From assembly GCA_918026815.1 (NCBI GenBank), contig CAKJVC010000061.1, positions 868,001 to 932,000 of the forward strand: a stretch of 64,000 nt of DNA, in the 5' to 3' direction. Positions 1 to 14,088 of this stretch are shown here, piece by piece. The position numbers and the translations under genes are program-made. Positions within the stretch are counted from its first letter, which is position 1, and each line of letters opens with the position of its first letter. The notes below the pieces were generated by a model. It worked only from the letters and a program-made list of their open reading frames with translations, was not told the DNA's origin and did no database searches. Origin of the DNA: Chalara sp. BL73. Its lineage: Eukaryota; Ascomycota; Leotiomycetes; Helotiales.

Positions 1-1
1 A

Positions 2-223
2 GGCGAGGTCGGCAAAGCCCTCGGAGACCGATGGAAGGCTATGAACGAGAAGCAACGTGCTCCATATGAGGCCAAGGCTGCTCAGGATAAGAAGCGTTAT
101 GAGGATGAAAAGGCTAGCTATAACGTAAGTGTTGATAGGCTGGTGGGAGTTTGTAAGCATACTACTAGAGGTACTGATAAGAACGTCGTACAGGCTAATG
201 TGTAGGAAGAAGCGTCTTCTTAG
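2..223 (+). CDS. Nhp6-type HMG-box protein, 3' end (5' part outside window)
   Basis: The C-terminal half of a single HMG box is read from the first bases: [18 protein letters not shown], then an acidic/basic helix ending [12 protein letters not shown]. This is the signature of the small Nhp6/HMGB chromatin proteins, which bend DNA non-specifically and assist nucleosome remodelling in the nucleus. A GTAAGT donor at 125 and a TAG acceptor at 203-205 define an 81-bp intron. The last exon, 206-223, encodes only EEASS and a stop, the acidic-serine tail usual for fungal Nhp6. Coding parts are 2-124 and 206-223. The start and first helix lie upstream of the window. Recognition is by motif memory; the family is confident, the exact orthologue less so. 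Confidence 0.85.
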
Positions 224-517
224 ACCTTGTCTCCCTCACAAAAGTGGGGCCGACTCTTTGTGAGAGTATGGTTTGGCGAAGCTGGTTTCAAAGCTTACTG
301 TATATGGTTTGCGGGTCTTGTGCACTCCGACAGCTACCTTCTGACCATACCAGGAGTAGTATTTGCTATCGCTTTGTCATTTCCCACTTGTCTAAATAAG
401 AACAATTCCCTTGAAATTGATATTTTTAGTCGAGGGAAAAGTAACCTTGGTGTCAATGATGTTTACGACTACGAATCTGGTTTATAGAGTAGTTGCAAGA
501 ATAACAAATAGGCAAAT

Positions 518-720
518 TGTAACAACTCAAGGCGGACAGGAATCTCGATTCGTAGATCTCAGGGAGAAGGACTCAAAGGTATAAACGGCTATCAATTGTT
601 ATAGCGAAGAGAACAAGCTACAGATAGAAGAAGGGGAAAAAAGCTGCGCTTTATATACAGGAGACTGGCTAGAGGCCGGGACCTAAGGTCTATAAGCGAA
701 GCTGGGCCAGGGCCGTGACG
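518..720 (+). repeat. Degenerate LTR-like remnant
   Basis: Roughly 200 bp beginning TGTAACAACTC and ending GGGCCGTGACG. The internal order (AG-rich block, TATATAC box, CTAG..GGC block, CCAGGG before the end) parallels the better-preserved solo LTR at 10328-10498. No matching target-site duplication is seen, so it is offered only as a probable decayed relative. The flanking stretch 224-517 is presumed 3' UTR and spacer of the HMG-box gene; I see no gene in it. Confidence 0.35.
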
Positions 721-789
721 GAAAAAAGCTTTAATTTGTACACATTTATTTATGATGCAAAACGATTTGCTTTATAGAACCGATTAGTG

Positions 790-1075
790 ATTGAACAGGC
801 ACTTTTTCAACTATATTATTCAGCTTTGTTTTTGCTCCGAAGAAGAGCATTATTCCAAAACAGTTCAAGCAATATATCCCATATTGGATATAAGCGAGAC
901 CGAAATTACAAGCAGCTTGGAATGCAGTACTTCAGACGCTCGAGAGCGACACAGACAATGTTGACTTTGTCGTTTTTTCGCCGGACAGCAAACAGCTGGC
1001 ATCGGCATTTCTCTTAATGATTATGCTGTGGGACGCTACTACGGGAACAGCGCTGCATACATTCGAGGCTTATAA
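790..1075 (+). pseudogene. NACHT-WD40 (NWD/HET-E-like) gene remnant
   Basis: In shifting frames the sequence reads EQALFQLYYSA, then FVFAPKKSIIPKQFKQYIP, then the WD40 repeat pieces FSPDSKQLASA and LWDATTGTALHTFEA. These match the linker and first WD40 repeat of fungal NACHT-WD40 (HNWD) proteins, signal-transducing NTPases linked to heterokaryon incompatibility. At least two frame changes and missing flanks make it a clear relic. It lies in a cluster of other incompatibility-type sequences (HET fragment at 1870-2460, HET gene at 3095-5246). The following 1076-1332 holds no recognisable gene, only a G-rich tract at about 1190-1210. Confidence 0.65.
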
Positions 1076-1332
1076 AGAATATCAATTTCACGAGATTTCT
1101 GCCGTGGCGGGCTCCGTTTTTGGCTCTAAGTTGGGTCTGTGCAGATGCCAAGTCCAGATTTGGAATCCCCTATAATGGGGTTGTAGAAAAAGGTGGGGGG
1201 GAGGGGGGTGATAGTTCCTTAAGAGGTATAGAGGGAAGGAATCGGATTTGATACCGCAGAACTTGCCATGGTAACTATGTGCATATTTGATCACTAGTTT
1301 TAGCATCGCCAAAATTTTAGTGGCGAGCCAAC

Positions 1333-1411
1333 GATGGGCCCTTGAATTTTAGAATTGTACTGAATGATCTCGATCAACACGTTTTTTCTCTCTCAATCAA
1401 GTCCTACTGGT
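1333..1411 (-). pseudogene. Copied 3' end of the VOC/glyoxalase gene
   Basis: These 79 bases align without gaps to 5677-5755, the last codons and immediate 3' flank of the VOC gene, with 7 mismatches (about 91% identity by eye). The copied coding part keeps the QWDLIERE-type C-terminus and then diverges abruptly at 1412. Only the tail is present, so it is a non-functional duplicate. Most differences are C/T or G/A-type transitions, compatible with RIP-like or simple decay. Confidence 0.75.
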
Positions 1412-1429
1412 ACGAGCTTTTGCACCTTC

Positions 1430-1650
1430 CTCGCAAGGCAATGCCATATACCACATGAACTCTAAGTCGGGGATTGACTCAACACTGCGAAGTTGTCGGT
1501 TATGAAGAAGATGGGAAATCTCCAGTCGTACGGTGAAATGCCAGATCGTACCCAGCCTTCGCTCTTGTTGTTTGAGGCGCTCAAGCATGTGGAGGAAAGG
1601 GACGGGCGAGGAAGAATCTGCGATTGGGTACCTCTGGGAGCTTGGCTACA
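1430..1650 (-). pseudogene. HD-domain phosphohydrolase fragment (HDDC2/YGL101W-like), broken
   Basis: Read on the minus strand in two frames, the sequence gives PFLHMLERLK followed by KSEGWVRSGIS. This resembles the N-terminal segment of the HD-domain 5'-deoxynucleotidases (fungal YGL101W/HDDC2 family). The expected ESISDHMYRM metal-binding segment downstream is not readable and frames change, so only a fragment remains. It abuts the duplicated glyoxalase tail, suggesting a patchwork of captured gene ends. Family assignment rests on one short block and is tentative. Confidence 0.35.
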
Positions 1651-1869
1651 GCTTCTTCGACGGCCCATGGTGCTTTTTTATTGGGGGACTTGAGGACACC
1701 TAGCGGTCACCTGTTGCGCGACACATGACTACGTATGGGATGCATTTCGTAGACCCCGAATACATTTCTACTGTTTGTAGTACTATAATTGCAAACATAT
1801 CTCCCTGAAAGACTGCTCCTCAAAGTAAAAATAGCAATTACGAGACAAGTGGACTGCCGTCCTAAATTA

Positions 1870-2460
1870 TCAGCATATAACACAATTCTCGAACTCCTCC
1901 ATTATCTCGCGGAAGCCCGTGTATTGTTCGTAATCTTTCCACTTAAGCCTTGCCAATCCCACCCTTTGGAAGACCGACGCCTCTGTGTTGAACATTGCTA
2001 GAAGCAAAAACCAGGCATCGTCATTTGGTCCAAAAATGCCCTCTGCGGGATTCCAAACGGCATCATCCCTGTCCTCTTTGGGCCGCGTTGTTGCCAGGTG
2101 CAAGCAGAATAGGGGCTGGCCTTCGTGAACCCACCATCTACTATCTGAATCCCAGTCATAATCGGGGAACACGGACATATTTTGGATATTTTGTCCCATG
2201 CATCGAACATTTAACTGTCGTTGACGGCTTCTGTCATTCCTGTCCGCAGGCAGGTGGCAAGATACCATGACAGCGGAGCCAGATACTTTAAGTTCCCCGA
2301 AGATCACTTCGCCAGTTGAGTCGCGACCAGCGGGGATGACTCTGGTTTCATAGACGTGTGCAGCTGGAAATATCTGGGGAACCTCGTCATAGGTGACCGA
2401 GCTTCTCACCGAGGCCCACGACCACGACGGCGCGCGCCATGGGGAGGGACGTGGTTGCTG
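1870..2460 (-). pseudogene. C-terminal fragment of a HET-domain protein
   Basis: The minus strand carries an open frame containing WRAPSWSWASV, the hallmark tryptophan-rich block that follows the HET domain in fungal incompatibility proteins, preceded by LLW-like IVQQPRPSP. It is followed by about 180 residues including VIPAGRDSTGEV and FQRVGLARLKW, the usual beta-rich C-terminal region. A stop lies just upstream and the HET domain itself is absent, replaced by the upstream region of the next, oppositely oriented HET gene. It is therefore a 5'-truncated relic unless spliced to something unseen. Confidence 0.7.
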
Positions 2461-3094
2461 AACAATCGATCAAACATTGCGTCCTAAGCACAAACTCCGT
2501 TTCCTACAGTTGTCACAGTCAGCCAGTAATGCATCTCGGATATGCTTTCCTATTCGGGGCTAGTAGCACGTGCTCCGCATGCTTGACTAGGCTGACCATC
2601 TCTCGCGCTTTACCTTCTCTCCTTTAGATTGGAATCCTCGTAATGGAACCTTTCAATTAGCTTCAATAGCGCCAGGAGTTGGATTCGTGACAATAACCAA
2701 TCAAAAGCTATACACTTAATCAATAAGATGCTGTAATCTCGATTAATCAGATCACGTGATACAACTCGATCCACTCATAGAAATGGCTCATGTGACCGGG
2801 CACAGGCGGTTTTGGGGTAAAAGTCTTAGCTATAGATTGCTTCGCCAATCAGCCTAGAGTCGGGTTTCAGCCTCACCCTGCTCAAATGATTCTACGGCCT
2901 TAGACTTTTCCCCGTCAACACAGCTTGAACCCAACTCTCTCCACACCCTTGTCTGTCATTAGCATTTGCAAACACACTTTCTCATACACTATTAGGGTCA
3001 AGTTCAGGGAACGGAGCCTCATAACACTCGGATGCCGTCCCTACCGCTAGGCTACGCTGCCTAGACTGTACCTTACGAAAAGACGCAAATTGAA
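2461..3094 (+). promoter_or_regulatory. Upstream region of the HET gene, with a tRNA-like repeat
   Basis: No gene is seen here. It holds an ATCACGTGAT palindrome near 2752. At about 2993-3061, on the minus strand, lies a tRNA-like piece with a good RNA polymerase III A-box (TAGCCTAGCGGTAG) and a weak B-box-like ACTTGACCC about 57 bases later. A clover-leaf does not close, so this looks like a tRNA-derived repeat rather than a tRNA gene. Confidence 0.35.
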
Positions 3095-5246
3095 ATGGGA
3101 GGGTCCTCTGAGGGAGATGCCGGAGAGTGCAGGGTGAATGAAGGGCACCACGAAGATCCAGAGGAGAAGCACCACCAAGAGGAGCAAGATGTACGACAGC
3201 GGCCTACTCTGCAAACAGAAATGCCGAGCTGCAATGTCTGTGGCGACCTTGACTGGACCCGGTTCGGCGCCGCAGCATGTAAAGATGCCACCGCAGAGCA
3301 ACTAAGTTCTGCATTACAACGAGGATGCTCCCCATGTTCTTTAATCTCCAATGCAATTTCAACGTTTTGTAGCTCTTTATCAAGTGAACACTCAAAGGTA
3401 TATAGTTCTCAGAGGCTCCATCAGATAGATATATTGTTGGGAGAACGCATAGCTCTATGCCTTCGTCTACACTTCCATTTGCTTGGTGGCGGTTTTTCTA
3501 CTGTGCTGCTTGACTTCTTTTCTCCTCGGAGTAAGTCAGCATCTTGCAGAATATCCTCCCATATATTGACCATACCAAGCATCTTGTAAATGGCCAGTAG
3601 ATAAAGCCTCTGACTGCCTTCCCACCAAACTTGATTTGTCCGGATTGGCCAAGAAAGTCACAGCGTGGATGGAGAACTGCGACTCGAAGCACATTCAGTG
3701 CAGGATCTCTGCATGTCCGGCTCTCCCGGCTCGAGTTCTAGATGTTGGGCTTTCGGGGAGCTATAGTGATATAAAGCTCGTGTTAAGCCATGGAAACTCT
3801 GGTCAATATATAGCACTTAGCTACTGTTGGGGTAAGGGAGACTGCATGATCAAAACAACAAAATCTTCTATTGGATCATGGACTCAATCAATCCCCTGGC
3901 AGGAGCTCCCAAAAACATTTCAAGACGCCATCGATATTACACGGAAACTTGGTATTCAATACTTATGGATCGATTCTCTTTGCATTGTACAAGATGACGT
4001 TCAAGATTGGGAAACGGAGTCTGCCAACATGTCGAAAATATACTCAAATTCTTACGTCACACTTGCTGCTACAGCAGCTTCTGACTGCCACAGTGGGTTG
4101 TTTACTGACAGATGGACACGCGCAGAGGCTCGGAATGGCTTCAAATTATCTGTCGAGGCACACCAGATTTCACCAACCATCCAGGGCCACGATGAAAGCA
4201 TTTTTGTACGGCCACGAGTACACCTAGCCCACAGACGCTTTAGGAACATGGAAAATGCAAAGGAGCACGCAGAGGATGCACCGCTTCTAACGAGGGCCTG
4301 GGCTTTTCAAGAACGCCTGCTTCCATCCCGAACACTCCATTTTCACGCTGAGGAACTCGTATGGGAATGCAAATCTGCTGTGCAGTGCGAGTGCGGAAAG
4401 CTTGGCCGACAAGTCAGCTTCGAGAAGTATGGGATGAAAGGTTGGCTAAAGAATTTTGTCACGGGCAGTCTTCATGCCGACCAATCTGCCGCAAAGTTAG
4501 GCTATGTTTGGCTTGACCTTGTTTCCGAATTCGGTGCACTTGATCTCACTCATGAATCAGATCGCCTACCTGCACTGTCTGGCCTAGCTTGTGAGTTCTC
4601 AAATAAATCTTTGGGAGCTTATATCGCTGGGATATGGGAGCACGATTTAGCCCGAAGCCTTCTATTCGAGGTCGTGGGATTAAAGGAGACTCTTACCTTT
4701 AGCCATAGTCAGCTTTCTAGACCATCTTGGTCTTGGGCTTCTTCGTATCTTGCCGGAGCGAGGAGGATTTCCTACGGTATTGTCCTCAAAGAGGGCTTTA
4801 TCCAAGATTCAAGTTTTCGTCTTATAGCGGTTTACTTGACCCCTCATAGTAGCAATCCATTCAGCTGGGTTGAACATGGTCTGCTTCTAGTCAGAGGTGC
4901 CTGCAGCGTAGCAAGAATCGTTGTGGAGCCTTCTGTTTTAGGGGAACGCCGGGAAAGAAAATTTGTCTTAGAGGTTGGGGGCGTCCAGAGAACCATTCCC
5001 TTGGAAGATTTTATAAGTGATAGTAACATCGAGCATCTGGACAATATCCCGCTATGCTGCCTGCTTGTTGGTAGCCCAGAAGATTCTTGGGAAATCAACA
5101 CCAATTACGCCTCCTGTGAATATGTACTTGTCCTGCAGAAAGCATCTGCTGATCTGAATACTTACAAGCGGGTCGGTATGCTATTGAGTATGGACGGCTC
5201 TTGTTCCCTTCGAAATGAGCCAGTGCTGAGTGTCCTACTGGCATGA
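3095..5246 (+). CDS. HET-domain heterokaryon-incompatibility-type protein
   Basis: Two exons, 3095-3530 and 3598-5246, give about 694 residues. The intron has a GTAAGT donor and a tandem CAG/TAG acceptor (3597 or 3600); either keeps frame. The N-terminus has paired cysteines (CNVCGDL and CSPCSL), common in this family. The HET domain follows with its three conserved blocks: IALSYCWG, then LPKTFQDAI..LGIQYLWIDSLCIVQDD, then IYSNSYVTLAA. A later WSWASS block and beta-rich C-terminus complete the usual architecture. HET domains trigger cell death after fusion of incompatible hyphae; partner and specificity cannot be told. The first ATG after the leader was taken as start. It lies among relics of the same class, in a fast-turning-over region. 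Confidence 0.85.
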
Positions 5247-5717
5247 CTCAAGAGATGCGGTTTTCTACAATCTACTTAATCAAGAAAAAAGGAAGCGTAT
5301 AAGACAATTGCCTATCGGGATTCATGGTTGCAAATTTACAATCAACATGGCTAGCATACCTTAAGATCTTGATTTCCTAATATACCGAGATACTTTCCTC
5401 TTCTAATATGGCGTGGGACCTTTGTTTGGTTCATTTCAACCGGAAACTTCTCAGATACCACCACAAAGTCGATAAATATCCGAAATACCACCACTGAATT
5501 TGGAGGCCTTCCCATATACCACAGATGATGGTATTTCAGAAAGCTATCAAATAATTGATGGTACCTGAGAAAGCCTCCAACGTCTTAAATTTTGGATGGT
5601 ATTTGAGAAAGCTTCCAACACTCGCTGTAAGCCCGTTATAGGCACGCTGTAAATAGAGTATAGGCCTGAAATCAATGATGGGCCCTTGAATTTTAGAATT
5701 GTATTGCATGATCTCGA
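5247..5717. repeat. Spacer with short interspersed repeats
   Basis: Between the HET gene and the VOC gene tail is a 15-25 base motif repeated three times: GATGGTATTTCAGAAAGC at about 5527, GATGGTACCTGAGAAAGCCTC at 5557 and GATGGTATTTGAGAAAGCTTC at 5595. Inverted partners (GATACCACCAC, AATACCACCAC, ATACCACAG) lie at about 5455-5516, so the segment can fold on itself. It may be a decayed miniature inverted-repeat element. No gene is seen. Confidence 0.45.
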
Positions 5718-6116
5718 TCAAGACGCTTTCTCTCGCTCAATCAAGTCCCACTGGTTGCCGTACAAGTCCTTAAACACAGCAACGGTCCCATAATCCATCG
5801 TTGTTGGTGGCCTTACCCACTCGACCCCGCTCCTAGTAAATCGATCATAATCCCTCTGGAAATCATCCGTCTCGAGAAATAAAAATACTCGCCCACCCGT
5901 CTGGCCTCCCACGACGGCTAGCTGCTCCGGCGTCGAAGCACGGGCGAGCAGTATGGTTGTCGCGTCTGGCGACGCACCAGGAGGGCGGATGGTGACCCAG
6001 CGCTTGTTGGGCTCCTGCTTGTCTTCGACCAGGGTGAAGCCGAGCTTGTCGACGTAGAAGGCGAGAGCCTCGTCGTAGTCGCGGACGACCAGGGAGATGT
6101 GAGCGAGATGAGGCAT
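5718..6116 (-). CDS. VOC-superfamily (glyoxalase/dioxygenase fold) protein
   Basis: A single-exon gene of 132 residues starting MPHLAHISLVVRDYDEA. It shows the paired beta-alpha-beta-beta-beta pattern of VOC proteins: an N-terminal metal-ligand position (His in HISLVV), FYVDKLGF, a central RVFLFLETDDF and a C-terminal YGNQWDLIE whose Glu is a usual metal ligand. The full family length for a single VOC domain is reached. A longer open frame exists upstream, but the ATG at 6116 matches the domain start. The substrate is unknown; members include lactoylglutathione lyases and antibiotic-binding proteins. Its last 26 codons and 3' flank are copied at 1333-1411. Confidence 0.8.
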   Translation of the reverse strand: MPHLAHISLVVRDYDEALAFYVDKLGFTLVEDKQEPNKRWVTIRPPGASPDATTILLARASTPEQLAVVGGQTGGRVFLFLETDDFQRDYDRFTRSGVEWVRPPTTMDYGTVAVFKDLYGNQWDLIEREKAS

Positions 6117-7345
6117 GGTACGCAGGTGGCTCTTAAGGTAGATGGTCAACGTCCGAATTGAGCGTGTGGCGTGGGAAATAACGGGTGAATGGGCTGTCAA
6201 TTTCGCGATCCTTGACCTATGTGCTGGATGGGTTGACCTTCTTGGTGCGGGCAATGTTCAGCCTCATATCTCCCACAAAGGGTTTACGGCCACGGGGTCA
6301 ACTGCCAAGAATGCCACCAAAGTGGATCATTTTGAACCGAGCCTCCACTAACTCCAGAAAGCGGGTTCGGGGGGCTCTGCCTGCCCACTCTAACATAATG
6401 GCTATGAATTCGGATCATTCATGCGAAACATAAACCCATCCCACGAAAGACCAAGTAGGCCAGCTGAATCGTTAACCCTTCATTTTCCTGCATCACCGGT
6501 TGTGCGTAGGTCAAGGAGCGTGAAACGGCCTTGGGCTATTATAGGCCAGCTTTCAATAGCCCGGAGTAATCCACCAAACGAGATGGCAAGCGCCTACATT
6601 GCATTTAACAAGGTTTTATCTTAATACACTGCGACCATGGAACATTTTTCTGTAACTTTCTGAAGAATTCTAGAGGAAGAGAGCGATGGCATGCAAAGTA
6701 TCAACATTCGTGTTCCGGGAGCCTGCAAAGTTTCATGAGCACCGAAGAGAATAAACTTATGTTCTGGTTGGTTGAATAATCACATGTCTGCGATATGATA
6801 AGTAGAGAAATGTGTTTAGGAGTCGAAAGGTATACGAAACTATTGACAAATTTAACGGACGTTCTGACGGGAGACGATCTTGCGAGAAAGTTTTATGACG
6901 GAGAATAGCATATTACTGTTTCAGGTCACGTACCACCAAGTATATTAGACAATCTTTTCACATTAGAGTCCAGTCTAAAGAAAGAGTGTGTACTGCCAGG
7001 ACCAGTATTTTGAATAGTACTCTATGCTTTCTGCATTCTTCTATGGCCAAGCTAAAAAATAATAAAAAAATAAAATAAAAACCCATCTTACCGCCTATTC
7101 TACGGTCATCGTCATTAAGGACTTACAAATCACAGAAGACTTTAATACAAAATCTTAGAGACATATGAAGTACAATCTAAAACCAGTTAACACTTTCCTA
7201 CCTCCTATAGTAGCTAAGCATATTAGGGATCTGTAAAGGCTGTCAAGCGACTTTTTATAAACGAGTGCCTGTCGTGTAAATGCAATAGAGTGCCTCTAAG
7301 GTGCTAAAAATGCCCAAGAAATTACCCAATAGACTTGGCCTCTAA
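6117..7345. other. Intergenic stretch without recognised genes
   Basis: Short frames exist but none shows a domain or splice-consistent extension. The part from 6640 to 7340 is AT-rich, with an A/T tract near 7055-7080. It presumably contains the promoter of the VOC gene on the left and the terminator of the decarboxylase gene on the right. Confidence 0.5.
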
Positions 7346-10327
<2,982 letters not shown>

Positions 10328-10498
10328 TGTCACGACACGCGCTGTGGATCTACAGATACAGAGGGCAACGGTGGTATCATACGAGAATCTATAGCTGAGG
10401 AAGGAAAAGGAGCTCGAGGAGAGCAAGCTATATATACACGAGGGAGCCCTAGTGGCTCGGCAGCAGGGTACGTGCTCGACCAGGGTCGGGACATGACA
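10328..10498 (+). mobile_element. Solo LTR with 5-bp target-site duplication
   Basis: A 171-bp element begins TGTCACGACAC and ends GGGACATGACA, with TGTCA/TGACA inverted ends. It is flanked on both sides by the pentamer ATCGT (10323-10327 and 10499-10503). TG..CA ends plus a perfect 5-bp duplication are diagnostic for a solo LTR left by recombination of an LTR retrotransposon. A TATATATA box lies at about 10430, where an LTR promoter would be expected. The orientation is arbitrary, from TATA position. Confidence 0.85.
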
Positions 10499-10793
10499 AT
10501 CGTACAGCTTTTCTTTTGCTATAGTGTGCGAAACTGGGCATAGTTATTTCGCAGCACGCTTTGTAAAGCTTTTAGGATGACCCGATTTTTTACTTTTAAA
10601 GCTAGCTGTTCTAAATGCAGCACTTTTGGCCGCTTTAAAAATGTCAATACTCCGGTGTAGGTTACTTTTTTCGATTTAAAGGTGGCGGTGATAAAGAGTG
10701 GTCAATAAGCTTAAGGAACTGATGCTACCGCTGACTTGCTTAAAGATTTCAAGAGAGTCAGCAGTCAGCCGTTTTAGTACATCGATCGTAACT

Positions 10794-11635
10794 TTAAGTA
10801 CCTGTTCCTACAAATACCACAAGAACAGCAGCATAGGCAGCAGTGGCACCCATGATATCCTTCGGCGTAGCATCCTTCATAAACCAAGCCAGCAGACCAG
10901 CGACCACTGTCACAAACACGCTTGTCGTAACCAAAGCTGTGACTTTCGTATTATGCAAAGTCATAACCAACATTGGGCCAATGAGTGCAATCCCCCCAAA
11001 AGCAGCCATATACAACCTTTCATAAAACGCCTGCTTCTCTCTCTGGTGATCTTCCACAAAGGCTCCATGGAAGTCCCAATGTTTTGGAATCCTTGGCAGA
11101 CAGGGCTGAGATGGCGCAACCATTTGGCCATGTCGAGGGAAGAGTCCAGATGAAGTGAACAGAGACGCTACTCCAGGCGCAAGGTTATGTAGATATAAAT
11201 TCTCATTGGCTGGCTGTCTGAATTTTGGATCTTGGAGGCATTCTCGAACCCATTTGAGATCGCGGAGAGCAATGACTGCAATATGTTAGACAGTCCTATC
11301 ACATTTCAACGGCTAGTAGCAGCTAGCTCATAAAATAGGCACTCACAGTAAGATTTCAAGAGCTCCGGGACCCGATCCATGATGTGGACTGGAACCTGCG
11401 AATTCTTCTCTTGCGACTCCACGATGTCATTAATAACGAGGGAGAGGTTTCGCTGCAGGTGGTATAGAGAGAGGCGCTGGAACGTTGTGATATCTACGGC
11501 GGCAAAGGTATCATTGCCAAGGCTACCGTCTTCTTCGTAGAGCTTGTAATCGGCTCCAGCAAGAGCTTCACTAAGAAGGCGTGACCATTGGGCATCAGCA
11601 TGATTTGAATCTGCGCTGCGATTGTTATGGGTCAT
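10794..11635 (-). CDS. DUF6594-type membrane protein
   Basis: Two exons, 11635-11347 and 11275-10794, encode 256 residues; the 71-bp intron has donor GTGAGT and acceptor TTGCAG. The N-terminal half contains FQRLSLYHLQRNLSLVIND, a helical segment typical of DUF6594 proteins, and ALRDLKWVRECL opens the second exon. The C-terminal third has three membrane segments in tandem (AAFGGIALIGPMLVMTL; TTSVFVTVVAGLLAWFM; GATAAYAAVLVVFVGT), the family hallmark. Function is unknown; these proteins are abundant in filamentous ascomycetes, and this copy is shorter than many. The spacer 10504-10793 shows nothing. Confidence 0.75.
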
Positions 11636-12767
11636 AGTTTTGAAGTCTCGAAAAAATATCGCTGAATTTGAACTGAAGGCGCGATCGGATATGTGTGGGT
11701 GGCGGGAATCCCGTTCGTATGGATGTTTAGAGTTTGTGAGAGGACCTTGGGATGGATCGCTGTTTTGTGGATTTATTCCCGTGATCTCCTAACTTTTCTC
11801 CCAGCCTCGCACTGATGATTCCCCAGAAGAGAGCGATGAGGATGATGAATCAGATGGCAATTAAGACTATTATACTGGCATTCGAACACAGTCTTGCCGA
11901 CTTCGTTATTGCTTGAATATAAGACGCTTTTTAATTGTACAAGCATGAACCGTTCATTAACAGTGAGAGTTCATGGGACACACCACTGCTGCTTTGCTTC
12001 ATATTCTGTGAAACGCAACGATTCTCTTAAATGTGGCGCTGCGGCTGGGCTGGGGAAGGGGGATATCCCCTATGCCACCAGAACAGTAATACTCCCAAGC
12101 TCAAGCCAAATTATTTGCATTCGGCTGACGTGGCTGTCAGCTCAGGCCGTCAAGGCCCTGTCATCTGCAACCACACTTCCAACGGCCATTTCTAGAGGAC
12201 GACTTGGGAGTGTTTTCCTGGGTTATTTCAGCTACATCTAGTGATGATCCATTGATGATTGGGGGGCTTGCTTGCCGCTTTAATTTGTTCATCAAGGGCG
12301 TTGCTTTCGCCAAATACATCTTGGGGCAGTTACAGAGGTACAGCACATATGTATCCCCTCTGGCTATCAGTGCCACGCTAGTAGGGGCTCTAAAGACATG
12401 GGGAGTGCATACTGTCAAGCATTTAACTGCACCTCATTTTGGTCTATTCTTGCGTAGGTTGATGGTACCGTACTCAACAGTCTGAGTCCGTACAAAGTGT
12501 TACATTACAAAACGCGCAACCACTACTAGACCTACATGCTCTCTCTTTTACTCCTTTTTTAACTCGTTCCATTACCCTTTTATATCTTAATATATATAAA
12601 CACCACGCAAAAGTACCTGTAGATTTTTGACGCTCCTGGATGTGATATACCCCCCCCCCCCCCAACAACCCTTCTACCCCAACCCAAGCTGTGCTCCATC
12701 TGCAAATACATAGTCACATAGAATTTTGGAGCCATTTTTAATTTTCATTACCGACGCAAGACATGAC
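11636..12767. other. Intergenic stretch with a poly-C tract
   Basis: No supported gene. A run of about 15 C residues at 12649-12663 and AT-rich DNA around 12560-12600 are the only notable features. A small frame on the minus strand at 12161-12418 has no recognisable domain. Confidence 0.45.
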
Positions 12768-14088
12768 TCAATGACCATTGAGCTTAATAGTTTCTATTAT
12801 AGGTTTGCCATCGTCGTCAAAGAACACAGGCACTTTGTTCCTGAAAGAGTATTGAAGAGCGGTGGCAATCTTGGCAGCCTCGTACGCATCATCCGGAGTA
12901 CATGTGAGCTCAGTATTGTCGAGAATAGCCGAAGCGAACTCGGCAAGGTCGTTAAGGAACGACTTGTCGTAAAGAACGAACGCGTCAGGAGTGGTTGCCG
13001 TGCGCACGCCGTACGAGTCTCGAATCTCGACACGATTGGTGGCGGAATTGCCGTTGATGACAGCATGGCTTTTGGTACCGCACACGCGAGTCGTGCTCTC
13101 GAAGCCGTTGGTGAGAGTTCGTCCCAAGTGCGTGGTGAGAACCTTGCCGTTGGCAAACTCGACCATGCCCCATCCGTTGTCACAGTCACCATACTGGGCG
13201 AGGTCACCATATACGGCCTGCTGGCCCATGGCTATGACTCTATTGACTTGCTTTTTGGGGTTCGTGAGGCCGGACTTGACATCTAAGAAATATCGACCAG
13301 TGTCAATCTGTAGCAGTTTTCAGCGAGAATACGTATTAACAAGGGAAGGGACCTTACGTCGTGCACCCCCATGTCGACGAAAATACCGCCCGACTGCGCG
13401 GAGAAGGTAATGAAGAAGCCTGTGAGGCAGTCAATGAGATTACCTCTAGAGGAAGGCGAAAAGACCCGACTTACCAGTAGGATCCTGCTGGTCGAGACAG
13501 GTTGATTCGACAGCGTGAATATCGCCAAGTGAACCATCCTTCGCTAGCAATTTGGCAGCACGGAAGGAGTCATCATCTTCTATGAGTTAGCGACACACTT
13601 GGTATGTCGGAGTCGGACGATACTCACACCGCCGACAGAATGGTATCAGGAATTTGAGGTGAGGCTTGGATGCAGCTTTCTCGACGACTTGTTGAGTAGT
13701 AGCAACATCTACCGAGATAGGCTTTTCGCACATGACGTGCTGAACATTGTTAGTTCTGGGTTCTCATGCTACCACCTGCCGGCAGACTCACCAGTCCCAG
13801 GTCAAGACCCAGACAAATTAGAGGGGCATGGGTAGCCGTTGCGGTGGAAATGAGGACGGCCTCCGCACCGCTGTTCTTCATGCAATCCTCAGGATCAGCA
13901 AAAAATTTGACAGAAGGTGGAAGGTTGGCTGTGGTCCACTCGTCGGCACCAGGTTTAGTGTCGCAAGCGGCGACGAGCTCGATGCGAGGTTGCTGGAAAG
14001 CGAGAATGCGGGCACGGATGGCGCCGAGGCGACCAAGACCGATTAGAGCAATCTTGAGACGACGTTGCTTGCCATCGTGTGTAGCCAT
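12768..14088 (-). CDS. Gfo/Idh/MocA-family dehydrogenase (inositol 2-dehydrogenase-like)
   Basis: Five exons (14088-13792, 13739-13628, 13576-13475, 13419-13358, 13307-12768) give 370 residues; all four introns are about 50 bp with GT-AG ends. The N-terminal Rossmann fold shows IALIGLGRLGAIRA, a GxGxxG variant, then the family motif CEKPIS and SGGIFVDMGVHD. The C-terminal half carries DNGWGMVEFANGKV and RVCGTKSHAVIN. This is the layout of NAD-dependent myo-inositol 2-dehydrogenase and related sugar dehydrogenases, which oxidise a ring hydroxyl to a ketone. It sits beside a sugar-porter MFS, a lactonase-like gene and an aldo-keto reductase. The sugar cannot be set by sequence; inositol is the closest guess. 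Confidence 0.85.

Noticed and set aside
12726..13286. A 186-residue frame on the plus strand
   Set aside because: It is a mirror of the last exon of the Gfo/Idh/MocA gene, whose coding frame is certain.
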